From assembly GCA_026545225.1 (NCBI GenBank), contig CM048849.1:33738336-33802335 (forward strand): a DNA stretch of 64,000 nucleotides, given 5' to 3'. The notes under the pieces are model-generated. The model was not told the DNA's origin. It ran no database searches and saw nothing but the letters and a program-made list of their open reading frames with translations. The stretch's first letter is position 1. Each line of letters begins with the position of its first letter. Shown piece after piece: positions 45,201 to 57,800 of this stretch. Position numbers and translations under genes: made by a program. The DNA is from Cornus controversa. Taxonomy: Eukaryota; Streptophyta; Magnoliopsida; Cornales; Cornaceae.

Positions 45201-47492
45201 AATGATTTTCTTTTTTTTAATATAATCATAATTCCTTTGTGCTTCTGCAACTGCAAACAAGTTCAAGTTTGTTTATTCGTTGTACGAATATTTTCGTTAT
45301 GATTATAAATCCCTTTTGTTTCTGTGACTTCTCATATACATGCATAATGAGACATATATATGCATCTAGTAGTAGCAAATTAGTTGAAAAATAAAAGTGC
45401 AGTAACCGTGTAGTAATCAAGATTCAAATATTATGTAATTATTTGCATAAAATTGCAGTAAAAAAAATTTAAAAAAAAATTGCATTAATAAATTTAAAGA
45501 ACAAGAAAAGAAAAAGGAAAAAGAGTAAGAAGGGAGAAAAATTATTGCACATCGATCACGCGTGTAAAAAGAGAAAAAAAAATTAATATTCTACAAGAAG
45601 AAAGATATTGATGTAAGATTCAATAGTTGCAACTAAAATTTTGCATTATTTAGATGCAGCAACATATTATTTATTCGGTAACAAATAATAAAAAAAAAAA
45701 ACAAGAATGACCCGAAAAGATTAGGTCAAGTGGATAAGAATTTGGCTCTAGTACTTAGCAAGTATTAAGTCTAACGATAAAGTCTTTTTGGATATAAACA
45801 TTTTTTTAGAGATGAGTGTGTGTACCAACTAGAAAAGAAAAAAAAAATAATGTTTATATTTATAGTTAAGGAAAAATGCAAAAATCACTCCATGGTTTAC
45901 ATTTTGTACATGTAACATCTTTATGGTTTAAAAAGTGTATATGAATTCATATTTTATTTTAAAATGTTGCAAACAAGGGCTGTCATCAGAGTGTCATTAG
46001 GAAATTACCGTTGCACATAAATTATTTAAAATATGAAATTTCAAAATTGCCCTTTTCCTTATTCTATATATTTCTCTACTCTCTCTCTCTCTATACTCCC
46101 ACAGCTCACTGCCTCCCTGGGATTGTAATGTCTCTATTTTATCTTTCTTTCTCCATTTCAACCATCTGTATCTCTGTGTCTCCCTCAGTCTTGTAGGTTA
46201 ACCAAAATGTCATCTTCTTCAATCTCTAGAAATCGGACCCACATAGCTCACAATGAGAAAAAGATGTACTGTTATTATGGACTAAGAACACCCTTGAAGA
46301 CCTTTTATATGAAGAGAAATTCTAGTAAGAAGGTTCTATGGCTGTGCAAATTTATACAATAAATTCATGTGACTTTCATATGTGGGAAGATGATGCAGCG
46401 CAGTCCTAAGATTACCAAAATTTTGAGAGGACCTAGGCGAACTTCTAATGTGAGACCCTTTATGCATAATTTTACACGGGTAATTTTTTTTATAAAAGTG
46501 CAGAAACATTCGACACTCTTTCGTTACAAATAAATATGATCGTCTTGCATTTTGAGATACAAAATTATCGTATAAAATTTTTTTAAGTTTGGACAAGATA
46601 GAGTTATGGAGGTGACAACATGGTATCGGCAATGCAGAGGCAACTAGAGGACAAAATGTTGGAAATCAATGCAATGCGAAGACAAAGCAAACAAATGCAA
46701 TAATTGCAATGATTTTCTGTTTATTTTCTTGTTGGGCTTTTGGCTTTTGTTGTCATTTGTCATTTGTTGTCAAAATGGATGAGAGTTGTAGAGAGAGAGA
46801 GAGAGAGATTGCAGATTGAGTTGGGAGAGAGAGGGTGGAGAAGAGGGAGAAAATGAGTGGGTTGGTAAAGTTACTGGAAGGGTATTTAGGTTATTTCACT
46901 CAAAAAGTAAAATGAATAGTTTGGGCATGAAATTTTGTGAAACATTTTTTTCTCATGCCCATATCATCGTTTTAGAATATTTTATTTTGCTAAAAATTTA
47001 TGACTTTGACTTCGTGTGTAAAATGGAGCCAATAACTTCATGTATTCCTAAAAAAAAAAAAATTTTAAATTAATGTAAATTTTAGCTGTAAAGTACGAAT
47101 AACAAGCCTAGTTTTCATTAGACCAATTGAAATCTTGATCACTCGGTTTAAGTGGACTACAGACGAGTGTTATAGATTAAAATAACAAACTTAAAATTAA
47201 AAAATAAACACAAACTATTAGGAATTTTTTTATTATGACTTGTCAACAATGGTAAGGTTTTTTTTGCTCTTGAAAAATTATTGAATGCTTCAAAATTAGT
47301 GGTAATGTAGTACCCGACCAATCATAATAAATTATTTCTTATCATCATGGTAAATAGTAAATTTACAAAAAAAAAAAAAAATTAAATTAAAAATAAGAAA
47401 GAAACAAAAATTATTTTGTCTTATCAACAATAGCAAGGCATTTATGTCTACCTGTGCTGGTGCTTTTGTATTTGTTAGAGTAACCTTGTAAC
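42216..47492. other. gene-poor intergenic region
   Basis: No gene is recognised. 42900-43450 has retroelement-leader-like text ('gagctagggttt', 'cagatcttcacagtagacgtagg'). A 95-100-bp direct repeat lies at 44336-44435 and 44605-44680. 44790-44990 is open in two frames on the plus strand (one reads QWRYLEENKYWRNCEAIEI) without recognisable homology. 45430-45720 is A-rich. (CT)n occurs at 46077 and (GA)n at 46791-46808. 45865-47070 may be a dispersed repeat ('aaaaatgcaaaaatcactccatgg'). Confidence 0.4.
44336..44680 (+). repeat. direct repeat pair, about 80-100 bp, 260 bp apart
   Basis: 'acccttactt.gttcctcttatttg.aggtct' followed by 'agatcatcattatcat.gtccttgtcttaatccccatatgaat' occurs at 44336-44435 and again at 44605-44680. 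The second copy lacks the 'atctgcaacaattgtaaagcagt' insert. Both contain an acceptor-like 'cttatttg[c/t]ag|gtct'. Confidence 0.75.
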
Positions 47493-48000
47493 TAGGGGTG
47501 TTCAAAAAATCCGTGAATCCGAACCGAACCGATCCGAACCATGGCTAATCCGTTGGTAATGGTTTGGTTGTGGATTTAAAATTGCAAATCTATTGGCAAC
47601 GGTTCGGTTCACGGATTGGTGCCTGAAAAATTCGATCCGAACCGTGAAACCGAACCGTGGCTAATCTGAATATTTATAAATATATTTTATAATTTATATG
47701 ATATAATGATATATAAATATATAAAGAATACATTTATACACTAGTTTTAAATTTAAATATATTATTCTTTTAAGTTTTTATTATAATTTTGCACATTAAT
47801 CAAATTATTGAAATTGTATTTATTATTGAATATTGAGTAGGCCCAATCCGTCAATCCGAACCGAACCAATCCGTTTTCTAACGGTTCGGTTCGGTTCGGA
47901 TTAGGTTTGGCCACGGTTCGGTTCGGATTGGAATTTAACCAATCCGTGAACCACGGTTCGGATTAGGTTTAGTGCCTAATCCGAACCGTGGTCACCCCTA
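47493..48000. mobile_element. hAT-like non-autonomous element (508 bp) with perfect 8-bp TSD
   Basis: Ends TAGGGGTG and CACCCCTA. Target duplication CTTGTAAC is perfect at 47485-47492 and 48001-48008. The subterminal regions are packed with CCGAACC/GGTTCGG words in both orientations (at least 15), typical transposase-binding clusters. The AT-rich centre has no coding capacity. Confidence 0.9.
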
Positions 48001-48580
48001 CTTGTAACCATGTGAGTTAATTCTCTCTCTTATTTGCATGTGAAAGTTTTGTTTACAACTCTATCCAATTATTCAAAATTTTCTTTAATATTAAATTTAT
48101 ATTTTCCTCTTTTGAGTAATGGATAAGGCAGAGTTTTTTTATACCATCCATCTACAAAATAGTTCCAAAGTCATAAAATGATTTATCACACCATATATAT
48201 TTAAACCAAATAGAGAGCATAAATTTTTTCACAGCCAACAATTTTTTTTTTTTTTGCAACAAACACAAATTTATTATGTAGAACACCAGAGATAATATAC
48301 AATATGTCAATATCTTTGCATTAGATTGACATAGTTTCACAAAATACATAACCAGCCCAAACTTTCAGGCTTAGCGCACACAAAGAGAAGATGAAAATTA
48401 CTTGAAATCACACAGACAGACACAAGTTTGTGTTGCCTTCGACCATTTTCACAAGCTTTAAGGACAACACAAAGCATCCATTATTATAACCACATTGAAA
48501 GCAAATGCAGTTAATTATTCTTAATTATTGACATACTATTAAAAAGCGGTTCATGATCATGGTTTAAATTTTATCCTCAC
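48001..48580. other. 3' flank of the jacalin-lectin gene
   Basis: Non-coding. Contains a poly-A/T run at 48240-48256. The 3' UTR of the minus-strand lectin gene must lie within the upper part. No clear AATAAA was found on the minus strand close to the stop. Confidence 0.4.
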
Positions 48581-50567
48581 TTAAGGAGGATTGGAGGATG
48601 GTTCCGAATTGGGGAATGGTGCAAGATATGCTCCGATTGAAGTAAGATAGTTGGAAGAACTTCCATGGAACCCGGTGATCATGCTACTATTCGATGAGAA
48701 TTCAAATTTTTCTCCGTCTTTGACGCCAAACGGTCCATATGCTCTTTTGTTGCTTCGAAATCCAATCGACCGGATAACAACACTGTTATCTACTTTTCCG
48801 GAGTAGCCCCAAACTGAAAGCAAATATTCACCCGGACTATCCAATTTGACCTACACAAGTTATATCGGTGTAAAAAGGGTAAGTATACCATGCATAGCAT
48901 TCATATTTGCATAAATGAAAATTGATTTATCCTCTGAATTCAGAGTGTGTTATGTGAGTGGCCACCACGTACCCGACTCACATATCACACTCTCGGAAAC
49001 AAACGTCCGAATTTAAAACCATGTATCATTACTCTTTTATTATTATTATTATTATTATAATGTATTAAATGGCAAATTATAACTAACCGTAGCTTTTGTG
49101 CCAGATTCAGTATGACCATGCTTGGCGGACCACTGGGACTTTCCATTGTGATCATACTCAATTTGAATGGACTTAACCACTGAATCATGGTATATTATTA
49201 ACTGTTTTACTGTAGTGTAAGTTCCATCATCCCACTGGTGTCCACCACCACCGCCGCCGCCGCCGCGGCGACCTTCAAACGAACCAACAGCGTCCAATCG
49301 AATTGTATCCGGAGATAGCTCAATGTGTGCTCCAATCGAATCCACAAAATAACCACCGCTTCCAAGGAATCCAACAATCTTGCCATTGCCATTCAATTCC
49401 GGAGTAGTAAAATAAGTTCCTCCTTCGACACCAAAGGGTCCATATCTATATCTATTGGTTTTTATTACAAGAGATCGCACAACAGTTACAGTAGCACCAT
49501 TAGATTGTTTATAGGGCGCATAGTACCCTGATATTGAAGTGATGTACTCCGAAGGATAGTCCAACCTCAGCTGTAAGATTTCAATAAATTTGTAAAAAAA
49601 AAAAAATGCAATATCAATATATACAGTAAAGATTGGCGAAGAGATTTCAATATTCGAAGAAAATACTAACTAAAATCCAGGGTCACAACCCACGATGCAC
49701 CCAAATCCTCTCCGATGAGAAGTTTCCTTCGTTTCCTCCAGTGATAGACGTTTGTTATTATTAGTGATAACTTGCGTTATTACAATGGATTTGTGACACT
49801 AATCACTAGTAACTCGTATAGTTACTAAAATGGGTGGCATTGAAAAACATTGATATCACTCGTTTCAGTAACGCAAATTATTACCGATAGTTACAAATGT
49901 TGTTACTAAAGAGACTGATTTTAAAAAAAATTCTCATTGAAGAGAATTTTTACCTCCGACCCACAACACAAAAATGGCTCAATTTTTTTTTTCTCCAACT
50001 CCAATAATAGAATCAAAATTGATTTGCAATGGGAACCGAAGCAAAACAAAACACAAATTTAAAGTTGTCTGTTAAGATTTGTGCATAAGTCACAAATTTG
50101 AAAAACAAATTGCTATATATATATATGAGCAATGCTACACGTCATGAATTTGTATCATGAATGATGTGGCAGGTAACGTGGAGAGTTAGTATTGGTAGGA
50201 TTCTCCATACACATAATCCTATGATATTATCACTGAATCCCACCAATACTAACTCTCCACGTTATCTGCCACATCATTCATGATACAAATTCATGAAATA
50301 ATTTCATGACGTTTAACATTTCTCTATATATATATATATGAACAATAATACACAACATAAAATTATTTTATAATTTTGTATCATGAATGATATGGTAGAT
50401 AATAATTTTATATTTATAAGAATTTCACTAACAATAAATTTCTATTTTTTATTATTATTTTTTGTTAGTATTGGTGGAATTTCTATCATACACGGAGTCT
50501 CAATAGTATTATCACATGTCACATAAATTCAAGTTAAAATTCGTGAAATAAAATCGTAAAGTTTAAC

Positions 50568-50609
<42 letters not shown>

Positions 50610-50811
50610 CCGGGGTTCGTGTTCCGCCTCCGCCACCACGCTTTTGTGTCGATATTGAGTTTCCTTGAATATCATAGACAACTTGAATGGCATCAACTAC
50701 GTCATAGGCATATATATTTAATTGCCTTATGGTGCCGTACTTTCCATCATCCCATTTTGTTCCTCCTGGACCACCAAATGGCCCGACAGTATATACCTGA
50801 TTCGCCGCCAT
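48581..50811 (-). CDS. mannose-type jacalin-related lectin with two jacalin domains
   Basis: Three exons on the minus strand: 50811-50611, 49570-49088 and 48850-48581, all phase 0 with GT-AG introns, giving 317 residues. Domain 1 (about 8-152) runs VGPFGGPGGTKWDDG... LRLDYPSEYITSISGYY... YGPFGVEGGTYF...; domain 2 (about 160-305) repeats this order from FEGRRGGG and HQWDDG. The two halves share WDDG.Y.T(I/V).QL.IY, .LD.P.EY and YGPFGV, so the gene arose by domain duplication. There is no signal peptide, fitting nucleo-cytoplasmic JRLs. The sugar-site GxxxD is intact in domain 1 (G140-D144) but reads SNYLT (294-298) in domain 2. A run of eight Gly (170-177) from CCG repeats links the halves. 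JRLs bind mannose/glucose-type glycans and are often stress- or defence-induced. The ATG at 50811 is chosen because it immediately precedes the conserved VGPFGG strand; an upstream non-coding exon is probable. Confidence 0.92.
50127..50324. mobile_element. fold-back MITE, Mutator-like termini (198 bp)
   Basis: Nearly the whole element is one inverted repeat. The left arm GAGCAATGCTACACGTCATGA...ATGAATGATGTGGCAG.TAACGTGGAGAGTTAGTATTGGT pairs with the right arm up to TTTAACATTTCTC. (TA)n flanks both sides, which would hide a 9-bp target duplication. Confidence 0.8.
50340..50570. mobile_element. second, more decayed fold-back MITE of the same family
   Basis: Starts GAACAATAATACACAACATA and shares 'gtatcatgaatgatatgg', 'agtattggtggaatt' and the end 'gtttaacattt' with the preceding element. 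Arms are more diverged and an A/T-rich insertion is present. Confidence 0.6.
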
Positions 50812-51494
50812 GGAGTCTTTAAAGCTTGAGGTAAGTGTAGTACTTCAAGTTTACATGAAAAACTAATTAGATCAAAAGATATATATATATATATATATAA
50901 AAGCTAGTATGCAATTCAAGAAAAAGTACAAAGGGCATAATTCTTGGCTTATCATGTGGATCCTTGGGGGTGGCTTATATCACTCAAACACTTTTCGTGC
51001 ATGGCAAGAATATGAATATAAAGTTTAATGAGTTGGGCTCTATCTATACCATATGATGATGGATGTTAATTCGTTTATTAATTTAAGTATAAAATATAAA
51101 TATGTTGAAAAAATTAAAATAATAAATGACTAAATTTTTGAAGAAAAAAAAAAGGAATAATTTTTAAAAAAAAAAACCAAAAATAATATATATATTGAAT
51201 TTATATTGAAATAATAAAAATGTGCATAGTAATGCTTAATTAAACGGATTTAATTGGGTTAAACAAGTTGAACTCCAAAACATGAATGCAGTACGACGAA
51301 TTAAACGGGTTGACACAATTATAACATGAACACAATTAACGTGAACTCAAATCTCATACGTTTATGTTGTGTTGGCACATCGTGTTGAATTTTGTCACTC
51401 TTACCTCTATCTATAAAATTGTCGTAGATATGTAACTTTTTCAGGATTAATAGAGAAAAATCAAACAAAAATAGAAAAGACAAAGATTACTTAC

Positions 51495-51684
51495 CAAAAT
51501 AGAAGAGATGGAAAAGGAGAGCAAATTAAGGTGGCAATGAGGGTCATAAGGGTTGATGGTAGTAGTGGAAGGAGACATGTCTTGAAATAAAAGGGAGATG
51601 CCATAATGGTGTTATAAATCAAGAGAGATTGCAACTATAATTGAAATATGAAATAAAGCATTGCATTCTCACATCTATTTATAG
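51495..51684 (-). promoter_or_regulatory. putative core promoter and 5' leader exon of the lectin gene
   Basis: Minus-strand TATA-like CTATAAATAG at 51684-51675. About 155 bases downstream of a start site 30 bases below it lies a strong donor, TTTTG|GTAAGT (51495/51494). An ATG in the leader (51578) opens 28 codons (MSPSTTTINPYDPH...) up to the donor. Joining to acceptors near 50825-50835 would hit a stop or shift frame, so it is more likely a small upstream ORF than the protein start. Confidence 0.4.
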
Positions 51685-51914
51685 ACAATTCAATCTAGAT
51701 GCTTTCTCTTCTTAATTCAAATCCTCCACCTCAATACACCCATTTAGCTTTTGCAAAGTGGTGGTGCCACTCAGCCTACTTGTGTCACAATTAGGTCTAA
51801 TACCTTTGTAATCGTATTCCCACTTTCCTACGTGGATAATACTAAACTAGTGGAGCTCACATCAAGAATTCTTATATAATACATAGCTATATATACGCAT
51901 CACTCTGTTAATAT

Positions 51915-52460
51915 CCAAAAGCACGAATACGGGACACGGATAACACACGACACGACAAATTTCAAAAAAATAAGATATGGGTACAAACAGGATACGGTAA
52001 TATAAAGATAATAAATTATATTTTTATATATGCAAAAAAATGAGTTATTAACATTTCTTTATAAAATATTATCATTAACAAACAAAATAAGAGTTAAGAG
52101 TCATTGTATAATTAACATGGATAAATTTTGTACTAAATCATGATATGTATCTCAACACTTCTTTTTTAAATGAATTTTAAACTTTTCTTAACAATTATAA
52201 TATGATATTATGATTGAAAAAATTACATTTTCATGTTCAAAAATTGTTAAAAATGTGTTTTGAAGTATTCGAGAAGTATCGGATACGTGATCGAAGTATC
52301 TGAGAAGTATCGAATACGTGTTACAAATAAAAAATTATATTTTAAAATTATGGATACGTTTAGGAAGTATCGGACACGTATTCGAAAATATCCGAAAAGT
52401 ATCCGAAAAAACGGACACAATACGAACACGTTACTATTGTAGAACTAGTCGTGCTTTGTA
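51915..52460. mobile_element. probable hAT-like non-autonomous element ('cacgaatacg' type)
   Basis: Left CAAAAGCACGA (from about 51915) and right TCGTGCTTTG form an inverted pair with one change. Subterminal 'gaatacgggacacgga' and 'tcggacacgtattcga' / 'tatccgaaaa' words repeat in both orientations (52255-52425). The small overlapping frames 52247-52442 are by-products. A target duplication was not identified. Confidence 0.45.
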
Positions 52461-52669
52461 GGTTAATATCAAAATAGCTTTCTTATCCGCTTGACATAAA
52501 CATCTACGCAAGTTCTTGCAACTCTGAAATACCTAGTGTTTGGCTGTAAAGTATTTAAAATACCTAGTGTTTTTGGTACTACTGTTACACAAAACACCCA
52601 ATAAAATAATAGATAAAAAATTTTAAAAAAAAAAATTAAAACAAGTATTCCATCTGACTAACTAAGAGC

Positions 52670-52707
<38 letters not shown>

Positions 52708-54361
52708 CTATATATTCAGCTTGCACAATCTATAAAGGGCATATAATAATGATAAAACTATATATTCAGTTTATACAACCAATCCGAAAAACATTCAAAA
52801 CAAATATTCCATGTGACAAATTGAGGGCATATAATAATGATAAAATTATATATTAATTCACTACAAGGATAACAACACTCTCATATATTAATAAGAAAAG
52901 ATTGAGTGGCGATGGATGTGCCCCCCCACTAGGCCCTAATTGGCTTTGCCTTGGATAAGGTAAGTTCAATCCTTCATCATCGTAGGAGTATAAACCAAAT
53001 ATTATTCCGATCCTACCTTCTCTGAAAGATTATCTCCGATGTATGATTTTTAATAGAGAACTGATATTGGCATTCCACTAATATTTCTTGACACTTCACT
53101 TCTATATTTTTGTAAAGTAAAATTACAAAGGTTTTCCTCTATTATACAATATTTTATTCTTATATTTTTAATACTCTAATTGTCCTTATTTGATAAGATT
53201 ATAATTCTTGGCTCCAAATTGCAACTTCTTTCCCACGTTCCCTCTCTTTTCTGACGTAAAAATGTTTTTTGTTGATTTTAAAAATATTATTTCTTCTTGT
53301 TGAATCAATTTATCACTACGTATTTTAGAAGTAGAAAAGTTTATGATTCAAGAGAGTATCAATCAAATGCATGTGATTAGAATAATAAAAGTTACATGAT
53401 TAAATAAGTTGGGAAGAAGTTGTTAATAATAGATTACCTAGAGAAATATTAAAAAGTATTTGAGTTGGAAACAAACATTATATCAATGAATAAAACCTAT
53501 TTGAAAAAAATTAATTTCACTTAAATAAAAATTATGATTTATAGTTCTTTAAGAAAACTAAGGAAAGCTTTTTTATTTTAATAGAGAACTTTTAGAAATT
53601 AAAAGATGAAAACAGGAAAACATGATTCTATGAAATTCTTTTTTAATTGTAGTTGCATTAATTTAGCTAAGGAGCCTTTGCACCAAAATTTCAAAAAATA
53701 AAAATAAAAAAATTAATATGATGTTTTTCTTCCTTTGATTTTTATTTTTCCCCCCTTCCTTTCTGTTTTGTTTGTTCACAAATTGATGGTATGTTTCTAA
53801 TTTTTAATTTATGTTATTTTATAAATAAGACACATGAAGAATAAATTACACATTTGGTGAGTAAAAATAAGATATTTCAAATTTTGGATTCTTTGAGTTA
53901 CATAGGATAGGGACACGAACAACAAGTTTCAATTGAAAAATGTCTAAACTATAGTATCTGACTGGTAATAAATGGATTGTTATATTGTAAACCTAAAGCA
54001 AAAAAAAAAATCAATTACAAATTACTTAGGATAACAATGATGCAGTTAAAAAAAAAATTTAAGAAAAATAAAATAAAATTAGAATTGAATCTTGATAGAA
54101 GGGCAATTAAAGTACTAAAAATATAAGAATCTACGATGGTATAACATAGAATCACTTTTGTTATTTTACTTTACAAAAAGATAAAAGTAGAGTGTAAGAG
54201 GATATTGATGGAATATCAATATTAGCTCCCTTTTTAATATATATATATATATAATAATCAACCTTTTTCAAACAAATTATTTGTGACTTTTTTTCTCAAA
54301 ATATTTGTTAAAAAATTTGAGAATTGATTTTTTTGATGATAAGAAAATCAAGAATACTTTC
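52461..54361. other. AT-rich intergenic
   Basis: No gene. (TAA)n at 52674-52705. Repeated 'gggcatataataatgataaaactatatattcag.tt..acaa' at 52737 and 52827 indicates short local duplication. A C-run lies at 52921. Confidence 0.45.
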
Positions 54362-54796
54362 TAGGAATGTTAATTTAGCCCGTCCCGTTGGGGTTCCGAT
54401 CCGTTCCATCCCTAATGAAAGGGATTTGAGATCATATTAATCAAATTAGGAGCGAATTTGGGAAGAGAGTTTAAAACCCGCTAAGACTCAAACTCGCCCC
54501 GATTAATGATAAATATATAAATAAATATTCTTTTATTAACTATAATTTTTATTTTTTTCATTAGTTATAATAATTTTAAATTTTAACAACATTTTTGTTA
54601 TTATCATTTGTAAGTATTAGTTTATAATTTATTTTTTTTACAAAATTTATTGTAAATATATTCAAGTTTGCATTGTATTTTTTTAAAAATATATATATCG
54701 GAGTGCTCTAAAGCGGATTTGTAAAAAAAAATTTATTCGTGAGACGAATTTAAAAAAGAGATGTCCCTATCCGAACCGGCCCTTTCACATCCCTAA
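54362..54796. mobile_element. hAT-like non-autonomous element (435 bp) with 8-bp TSD
   Basis: Ends TAGGAATG and CATCCCTA; flanks 'atactttc' (54354-54361) and 'atacttcc' (54797-54804) match 7 of 8. Subterminal 'gcccgtcccg', 'ccgatccgttcc' and 'ccgaaccggccc' are the same style as the element at 47493. No coding capacity. Confidence 0.75.
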
Positions 54797-54804
54797 TACT
54801 TCCT

Positions 54805-57800
54805 CGTCATTGTAGTAAAATAATAATATATAATATGATATAATATCCCTATTATAGTATATTAATATCATATGCAACAAATAAAAGATTTATAACTCAT
54901 AAATAATAATAATAATAATAATAAATTCTTTTATGCAGAATCCACCAAACATGGTGGGTCCCACAGAATCCACTTGCCTATCGTGTGTCGACAGCTGAGT
55001 CAACTATGCAATTATGCAATTTTTCAACCCATGAAACCCAAGCCCAAACCGAGTCAAGTACTTGGGCCTATTCTTTCATGGGCTCTCCACTAACCAAAAT
55101 CATGAACCCGGGAAGATCCATTGCAAACGGGCCATGATTGAAGCTCTTCCTATGTATCCCTCGAGCTCTTTGGTGTGGTGAGGCCAGGCCAGGCCATGTG
55201 GTTCAAACTTTATAGCTGAAGCCCAAATCTTGACTAGTTGGGTAATTCCAACTTCATCCATGTCTACAACATTTGGGCCAATTTTGATGGGTTCTGCGGG
55301 AGACTAAGGTAGTGGGGGCTGTTTGGTTCCAAGTGAAACTTGACTCATTAGCCCTTGCTGAAATAATTCACAGGCTTTTGCTGAGCTGGAGGTAAAGGAG
55401 ATAGAAATCAAGAATGGCAGAGTTAAAAGAAGATAAGAGACCATCCCAATTCATATGTGATCAAACTTTAAAGAAGATCAACCTCATAATTGTAAATTTC
55501 CAAATTCCTTGACTTACCATCCCATTTGATTCATGTTAAGAAGTCAAAAAACGAAAAATTATATTCACATTCCACTTTTCTCTTGCAGACTCTTGTTTTT
55601 TTTCCCGGACTAACCCAATTTTGAGAGATAATTTTGTAATTTTATTTATTAAAAATTAAAGTCGGGTGTGAGTGGAAAAAAAAGAGTTAAAATATCACAC
55701 CCTCTAAAAAATATACGAGCCTCATTATTGTAAGGATGATGATTTTTCTTCCGAATTGGACGATTCAGAATGTGTGTTTTGTGGATGGAGAGGTGGGCCC
55801 CGGCCCCACCACATGAACAATTCGTAACAGACAAGCCTGATGCTAAGGACTGTACATCTTATCATACGACTAGTAATGAGTCGGGTGTTTGCCATTAATA
55901 TATTAAAAAATATTTTAAATATAAGGTGTTAGATGGTATTGTCGCCCCACCCTTAGAAACACAAGACCCTCAGTCCAATTTGATGTGGGGCTCTAACACT
56001 AGGTTATTATGGATTTCTTAGTTAATTGAAAAACAACATGGAGTAGAAGCATATGTATCCCAAAACCAATTTGTTTCTTTTGACATAAAATATTTTTGTG
56101 TAAAATATTTTTTATAGAAGACATTTTATATTTTTTATATAAGATATTTTATATCTTATGGGTTTATATTGCTGGCTTCGGAGCTCCATAAATCAGTCAC
56201 TTTCTTCTTAGTTCATGATCATTCGATGTACAAGAAAAATGTTTAAAACTTTTATAAGCCCTAGAACAAGTTAATTCACTCTGTGAATTAGTATCGGTTT
56301 GGGAAGGTCAAACCAAAATTTTAAAGTCAGTGTAGGTATTTAGTTGTACAAGCCTAGTTCAGTAGATTTTGATTATTCACTATTAACATAATAGTTTTCT
56401 TTTTTATGAGATTTGTGGATTCAAAGTTGTCCAATTGTCTACGTTCATAACTTTAACTCCTTTCGAATTTGTTATAATAATTAAAAAATTTCTCGACACG
56501 TAAATCACATACATCCATTTGTAGATTCAAACACTCAACGTTTCATTTGAATCCAAATTCAAATTATTTGGGCTAAATTTGTTATAATAATTTTGTTCCT
56601 ATGTTAGTTAGTTTCCTCTTTTTTATATTTTGTTCACAACTGTATTCTAAAAAACATGAAATATTCAATTTCTTCTTATTAAAATTAAACTTTTTTTCTT
56701 TTCTTTTGGAGGTGAGGAAAATATATGCCATGGCTAAAACCATATTCGAATAAAGGAGAGTTGTTCTTAATTTATATGCTTGTGCCTAAAGTCATTCTCA
56801 AGACAATAACAAATATGTATATTATATTACCACTGACATGTATGCATGATGAATGATACACAAAGATATAGATATACATACCATATATATGTATGCCCTC
56901 AAATCTCACAAGTTGAGCTATCACAGGTGTGTGTATGAGACAAACATGTTTATTTGCGGATAAATAAACAAAAACAACTCTCACAATCTATGATTGTACA
57001 TGCAAGAGAGTAAAACTCTTTTTTGAAAAGTTTTCATAAACAACGATCAAAGCCTCCATATTCGCGATCGATCAAAGTTATCAATCGTGGGAATGTTTTA
57101 GAAAATCCAACACTCTGTGATCGATACAATCCAAACTCGCGATCAATTGAAGTTATCGATCGTGAGATGCTAAATTTTGCAGAGTTAAAAAACTTCTAAA
57201 AAGGTCTTTGCTTAGTGCACAAGTATTGTCTAAAATATTATACCAACGTGATATATTTGACAAAATAGTCATATGCATGTATATAGACTCACATATATGC
57301 ATATCATAACTTTTCAAAATAAATTTTTAGGAAAATAGCATATTTAGCTCAAAAACAAATATAAAAACCTTTTTTTAGTGACTAAGAATAATATATATGT
57401 AAATATGGTTCACAAGATTCTAGAGACACTCATATTTATATAAATACACGTAAAGTATAAAATAAATATATATATATATTTTTATATAATTCAATATATA
57501 AAAATAAGAAGGTTCTAGATGCACATACCATAAATATGACATGTATGATATCAAACATGCATAGTATGTAGGCATGAACTTAATTGCTGATAGATGATAT
57601 ATCAGAGTGATTTTTATCTTAATACCCTTTAACTTAAGAAGATGACATCCTTATCATTTGATGTAGACTGAATTGACAGTTTGGCCCTTGATGTAGAATT
57701 CTTCAACGAGTGTAGTCTTCATCCTTAGACCATCTAACATCCTAATTCTATTTATTCACTCTCAAAAAGATAAGATCTATTACTGTTCATGGAGTAAGTT

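Larger units (their letters stand above)
49571..50610 (-). other. intron 1 of the lectin gene, transposon-filled
   Basis: 1040 bp; donor CCG|GTAATA followed at once by a (TA)n tract (50571-50607), acceptor CTTACAG|CTGAGG. Holds two fold-back elements (50127-50324, 50340-50570) and a CACTA-like remnant (about 49735-49925: 'gttattattagtgataac', 'cagtaacgcaaattattacc'). Intron 2 is 49087-48851 (237 bp) with an (ATT)n tract. Confidence 0.8.

Noticed and set aside
50127-50324. miRNA precursor
   Set aside because: The near-perfect symmetric arms with terminal GAGCAATGCTA-type ends and (TA)n flanks fit a fold-back MITE better than a miRNA gene; kept as a mobile element.
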